A stretch of 64,000 nt of DNA from NCBI RefSeq assembly GCF_004919095.1, contig NZ_STGJ01000010.1:62001-126000 (forward strand), read 5' to 3'. The notes under the pieces are model-generated. The model did no database searches. It was not told where the DNA came from and worked only from the letters and a program-made list of their open reading frames with translations. Position 1 is the first letter of the stretch, and each line of letters begins with the position of its first letter. The DNA comes from Crenobacter intestini (lineage in GTDB: Bacteria > Pseudomonadota > Gammaproteobacteria > Burkholderiales > Chromobacteriaceae). This document shows positions 62,066-64,000 of this stretch, piece by piece. The position numbers and the translations under genes are program-made.

Positions 62066-62766
62066 GCGTGATCGCCCTGGTGCCGGCGGCCGGCTCCGGC
62101 AGCCGTTTCGGCGCGCCCAGCCCCAAGCAGTACCTGCAACTAGAAGGGCGGCCGCTGATGTGGCACACCCTGAGCACGCTGTCGCAAGTGCCTGAGATCG
62201 ACCGCCTCGCCGTGGTGATCTCGCCGGCCGACGAGTGGTTCGACGACTTCGAGTGGGACATCCCGAACCTGGAGGTGCTGCGCGTCGGCGGCGCGAGCCG
62301 TGCCGCGTCGGTCGCGGCCGGGCTTGCCACGCTCGCGCCGGCGCCCGACGACTGGGTGCTGGTGCACGACGCGGCGCGCTGCTGCGTGACGCCGGCGCTG
62401 GTGACGCGGCTGATCGGCGCGCTGGCGGACGACGAGGTTGGCGGCCTGCTCGCCTTGCCGGTGGCCGACACCGTCAAGCGGGCAGGCGAGGGCGGCCGCG
62501 TCGAGCGCACGCTCGCGCGGGACGGTCTGTGGCTCGCGCAGACGCCGCAGATGTTCCGCGCCGCGCGTCTGGCCCGTGCGCTGGCGCTCGACGGGAAGGG
62601 CGCAGTCACCGACGAGGCCTCGGCGATCGAAATGCTGGGCTTCGCGCCTCGGCTGGTCGAGGGTGACGCGCAGAACTTCAAGGTGACCTATCCGCGCGAC
62701 CTGGCGCTCGCACGCGCCATTCTTGCCGCGCGCAAACAGACGGGAGATGGCGCATGTTCAGGGTAG
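62062..62766 (+). CDS. ispD: 2-C-methyl-D-erythritol 4-phosphate cytidylyltransferase
   Basis: 234 residues. CTP-binding [33 protein letters not shown] and [11 protein letters not shown] identify IspD. It makes CDP-methylerythritol in the non-mevalonate isoprenoid pathway. It overlaps dnaQ by four bases (ATGA) and ispF by 13 bases. Confidence 0.96.
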   Translation: MSVIALVPAAGSGSRFGAPSPKQYLQLEGRPLMWHTLSTLSQVPEIDRLAVVISPADEWFDDFEWDIPNLEVLRVGGASRAASVAAGLATLAPAPDDWVLVHDAARCCVTPALVTRLIGALADDEVGGLLALPVADTVKRAGEGGRVERTLARDGLWLAQTPQMFRAARLARALALDGKGAVTDEASAIEMLGFAPRLVEGDAQNFKVTYPRDLALARAILAARKQTGDGACSG

Positions 62767-63230
62767 GGCAGGGGTACGACGTGCACCGGCTGGTCGAGGG
62801 GCGGCCGCTGGTGCTGGGCGGGGTGGTGATCCCGCACGACAAGGGCTTGCTCGGGCACTCGGACGCCGACGCGCTGTTGCACGCGATCACCGACGCGCTG
62901 TTGGGCGCTGCGGCGCTAGGCGACATCGGCCGGCTGTTCCCGGACACCGACCCGCAACACGCGGGCGCCGACAGTCGTGTGCTGTTGCGCGAGGCCGTGT
63001 CGCGCGTGCGCGCGGCCGGCTGGCGGGTCGTCAATATCGATGCCACGCTGATAGCGCAACAGCCCAAGCTCGCGCCGCATGTGGACGCGATGCGCGCGCG
63101 CATCGCCGAAGACCTTGGGGTCGGCGTCGACGTCGTCAACGTCAAGGGCAAGACCAACGAGAAGCTCGGCTACCTGGGGCGTTGCGAGGCCATCGAGGCG
63201 CAGGCGGTCTGTTTGCTGACAAGAGGCTAG
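62754..63230 (+). CDS. ispF: 2-C-methyl-D-erythritol 2,4-cyclodiphosphate synthase
   Basis: 158 residues. [20 protein letters not shown] with the metal-binding Asp and His, [20 protein letters not shown] with the third metal His, and [15 protein letters not shown] are complete. It forms the cyclodiphosphate intermediate two steps after IspD. It overlaps ispD by 13 bases, so the pair is coupled. Confidence 0.97.
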   Translation: MFRVGQGYDVHRLVEGRPLVLGGVVIPHDKGLLGHSDADALLHAITDALLGAAALGDIGRLFPDTDPQHAGADSRVLLREAVSRVRAAGWRVVNIDATLIAQQPKLAPHVDAMRARIAEDLGVGVDVVNVKGKTNEKLGYLGRCEAIEAQAVCLLTRG

Positions 63231-63234
63231 CAAA

Positions 63235-63263
63235 ACGACATATGTGTGCCGTTGTGGGATAAT
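63235..63263 (+). promoter_or_regulatory. Predicted promoter of rpiA
   Basis: ACGACA (63235-63240), 17 bases, GATAAT (63258-63263), in the 71-base gap after ispF. Confidence 0.5.
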
Positions 63264-63301
63264 CGGAGTGAGTCAAGACCAACCGTTTAAGGAGCAGCGA
63301 G

Positions 63302-63961
63302 ATGCTTACCGCCAATGAATTGAAGCTGGCTGCAGCGCGAAAAGCCCTGGAGTTCGTCCCGGACGACGCCGTGATCGGCATCGGTACCGGCAGCACCGTC
63401 AACCTGTTCATCGATGAACTGGCCGCGATCAAGGGCCGCATCAAGGGCGTGGTCTCCAGCTCCGAGGCGTCCACCGTCCGCCTGAAGGCGCACCATATCC
63501 CGGTGTACGACCTCAATACCATCGACGAGATGCCGATCTACGTCGACGGCGCCGACGAGGTGAACCACTACCTGCACATGATCAAGGGCGGCGGCGGTGC
63601 GCTGACCCGCGAGAAGATCGTCGCTGCGGCGGCGCAGGAATTCATCTGCATCGCCGACGAGAGCAAGTACGTCGACGTGCTGGGCAAGTTCCCGCTGCCG
63701 ATCGAGGTGATCCCGATGGCCAGAAGCTACGTCGCGCGCGAGCTGGTCAAGCTGGGCGGCCACCCGGAAATGCGCCACGACTTCCTGACCGACAACGGCA
63801 ACATCATTCTCGACGTGCACGACCTGGCCATCGCCAAGCCGGTCGAGATGGAAGAGCGCATCAACCAGCTGCCGGGCGTCGTCACCTGCGGCCTGTTTGC
63901 CCGCCGCCGCGCCGACGTGCTGGTGCTCGCCCGCCAGGGCGGCGTCGAAGTGCTGCGCTGA
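63302..63961 (+). CDS. rpiA: Ribose-5-phosphate isomerase A
   Basis: 219 residues. [17 protein letters not shown] binds the phosphate, [20 protein letters not shown] carries the catalytic acids, [20 protein letters not shown] the catalytic Glu, and [13 protein letters not shown] the C-terminal lid. It interconverts ribose 5-phosphate and ribulose 5-phosphate. AAGGAG lies nine bases before ATG 63302. The remaining 39 bases of the window hold no feature I can name. Confidence 0.97.
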   Translation: MLTANELKLAAARKALEFVPDDAVIGIGTGSTVNLFIDELAAIKGRIKGVVSSSEASTVRLKAHHIPVYDLNTIDEMPIYVDGADEVNHYLHMIKGGGGALTREKIVAAAAQEFICIADESKYVDVLGKFPLPIEVIPMARSYVARELVKLGGHPEMRHDFLTDNGNIILDVHDLAIAKPVEMEERINQLPGVVTCGLFARRRADVLVLARQGGVEVLR

Positions 63962-64000
63962 GCCTGCCTGTCACAGGGTTGTCATCTTGCGCTGGCAAGA

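Overview
The window is a gene-dense, GC-rich (roughly two thirds G+C by eye) piece of bacterial chromosome with no rRNA, tRNA, phage, IS or CRISPR that I could find. Almost every gene is a housekeeping or conserved accessory gene. Gene content and order (rpsP-rimM-trmD-rplS; sdhCDAB-sdhE-gltA-sucA-sucB-lpd-sucCD in one direction; gloB/methyltransferase/rnhA/dnaQ; ispD-ispF) and the protein sequences point to a betaproteobacterium, most likely of the order Neisseriales (Chromobacteriaceae-like). That placement is inference from memory of gene order, not a search.

Layout. 1-6 kb: the end of a Pat-type acyl-CoA synthetase/acetyltransferase, the ribosomal protein S16/L19 operon, ogt and xerD. 6-15 kb: a DMT exporter, a glutathione S-transferase, a SIMPL protein, a three-gene ABC importer of the TrpXYZ type, malate synthase, two regulators and orphan small proteins. 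15-31 kb: mutS, suhB, trmJ-DUF1853-flavodoxin, divergent fnr/hemN with a shared FNR box, a TrpB-like enzyme, a PAS/degenerate-GGDEF protein beside a CRP-type regulator, two small exported proteins, lysS, prfB with its programmed frameshift, and mdh. 31-45.5 kb: a GntR/UTRA regulator followed by a complete TCA block (succinate dehydrogenase, citrate synthase, 2-oxoglutarate dehydrogenase, succinyl-CoA synthetase) that also contains two uncharacterised small membrane proteins and several intercistronic stem-loops. 45.5-64 kb: an FNR-box-driven small membrane protein (DUF3149), a TPMT-type methyltransferase, an entericidin, an amino-acid-binding lipoprotein, an aminotransferase, murI, apbC, an MFS transporter, metG, acyP, yaaA, dtd, mltD, gloB, a methyltransferase, rnhA, dnaQ, ispD, ispF and rpiA.

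How it fits together. The most coherent story is oxygen-responsive control of respiration. There is an FNR protein with all four cluster cysteines. Two near-identical 14-bp FNR boxes are present, one between fnr and hemN and one exactly placed for class II activation of the DUF3149 gene. An FNR-like site overlaps the predicted -10 element between mdh and the GntR gene. Next to that last site is a perfect palindrome that could be the GntR operator, and another strong inverted repeat sits at the 5' end of the predicted sdh transcript.

I did not find a clearly novel large system. The best leads are regulatory palindromes and unnamed small membrane or exported proteins. No gap between genes exceeds about 300 bases; the longest (51246-51529, 10859-11101, 32085-32287, 31160-31355, 45526-45721, 54912-55102) are described as features or findings.
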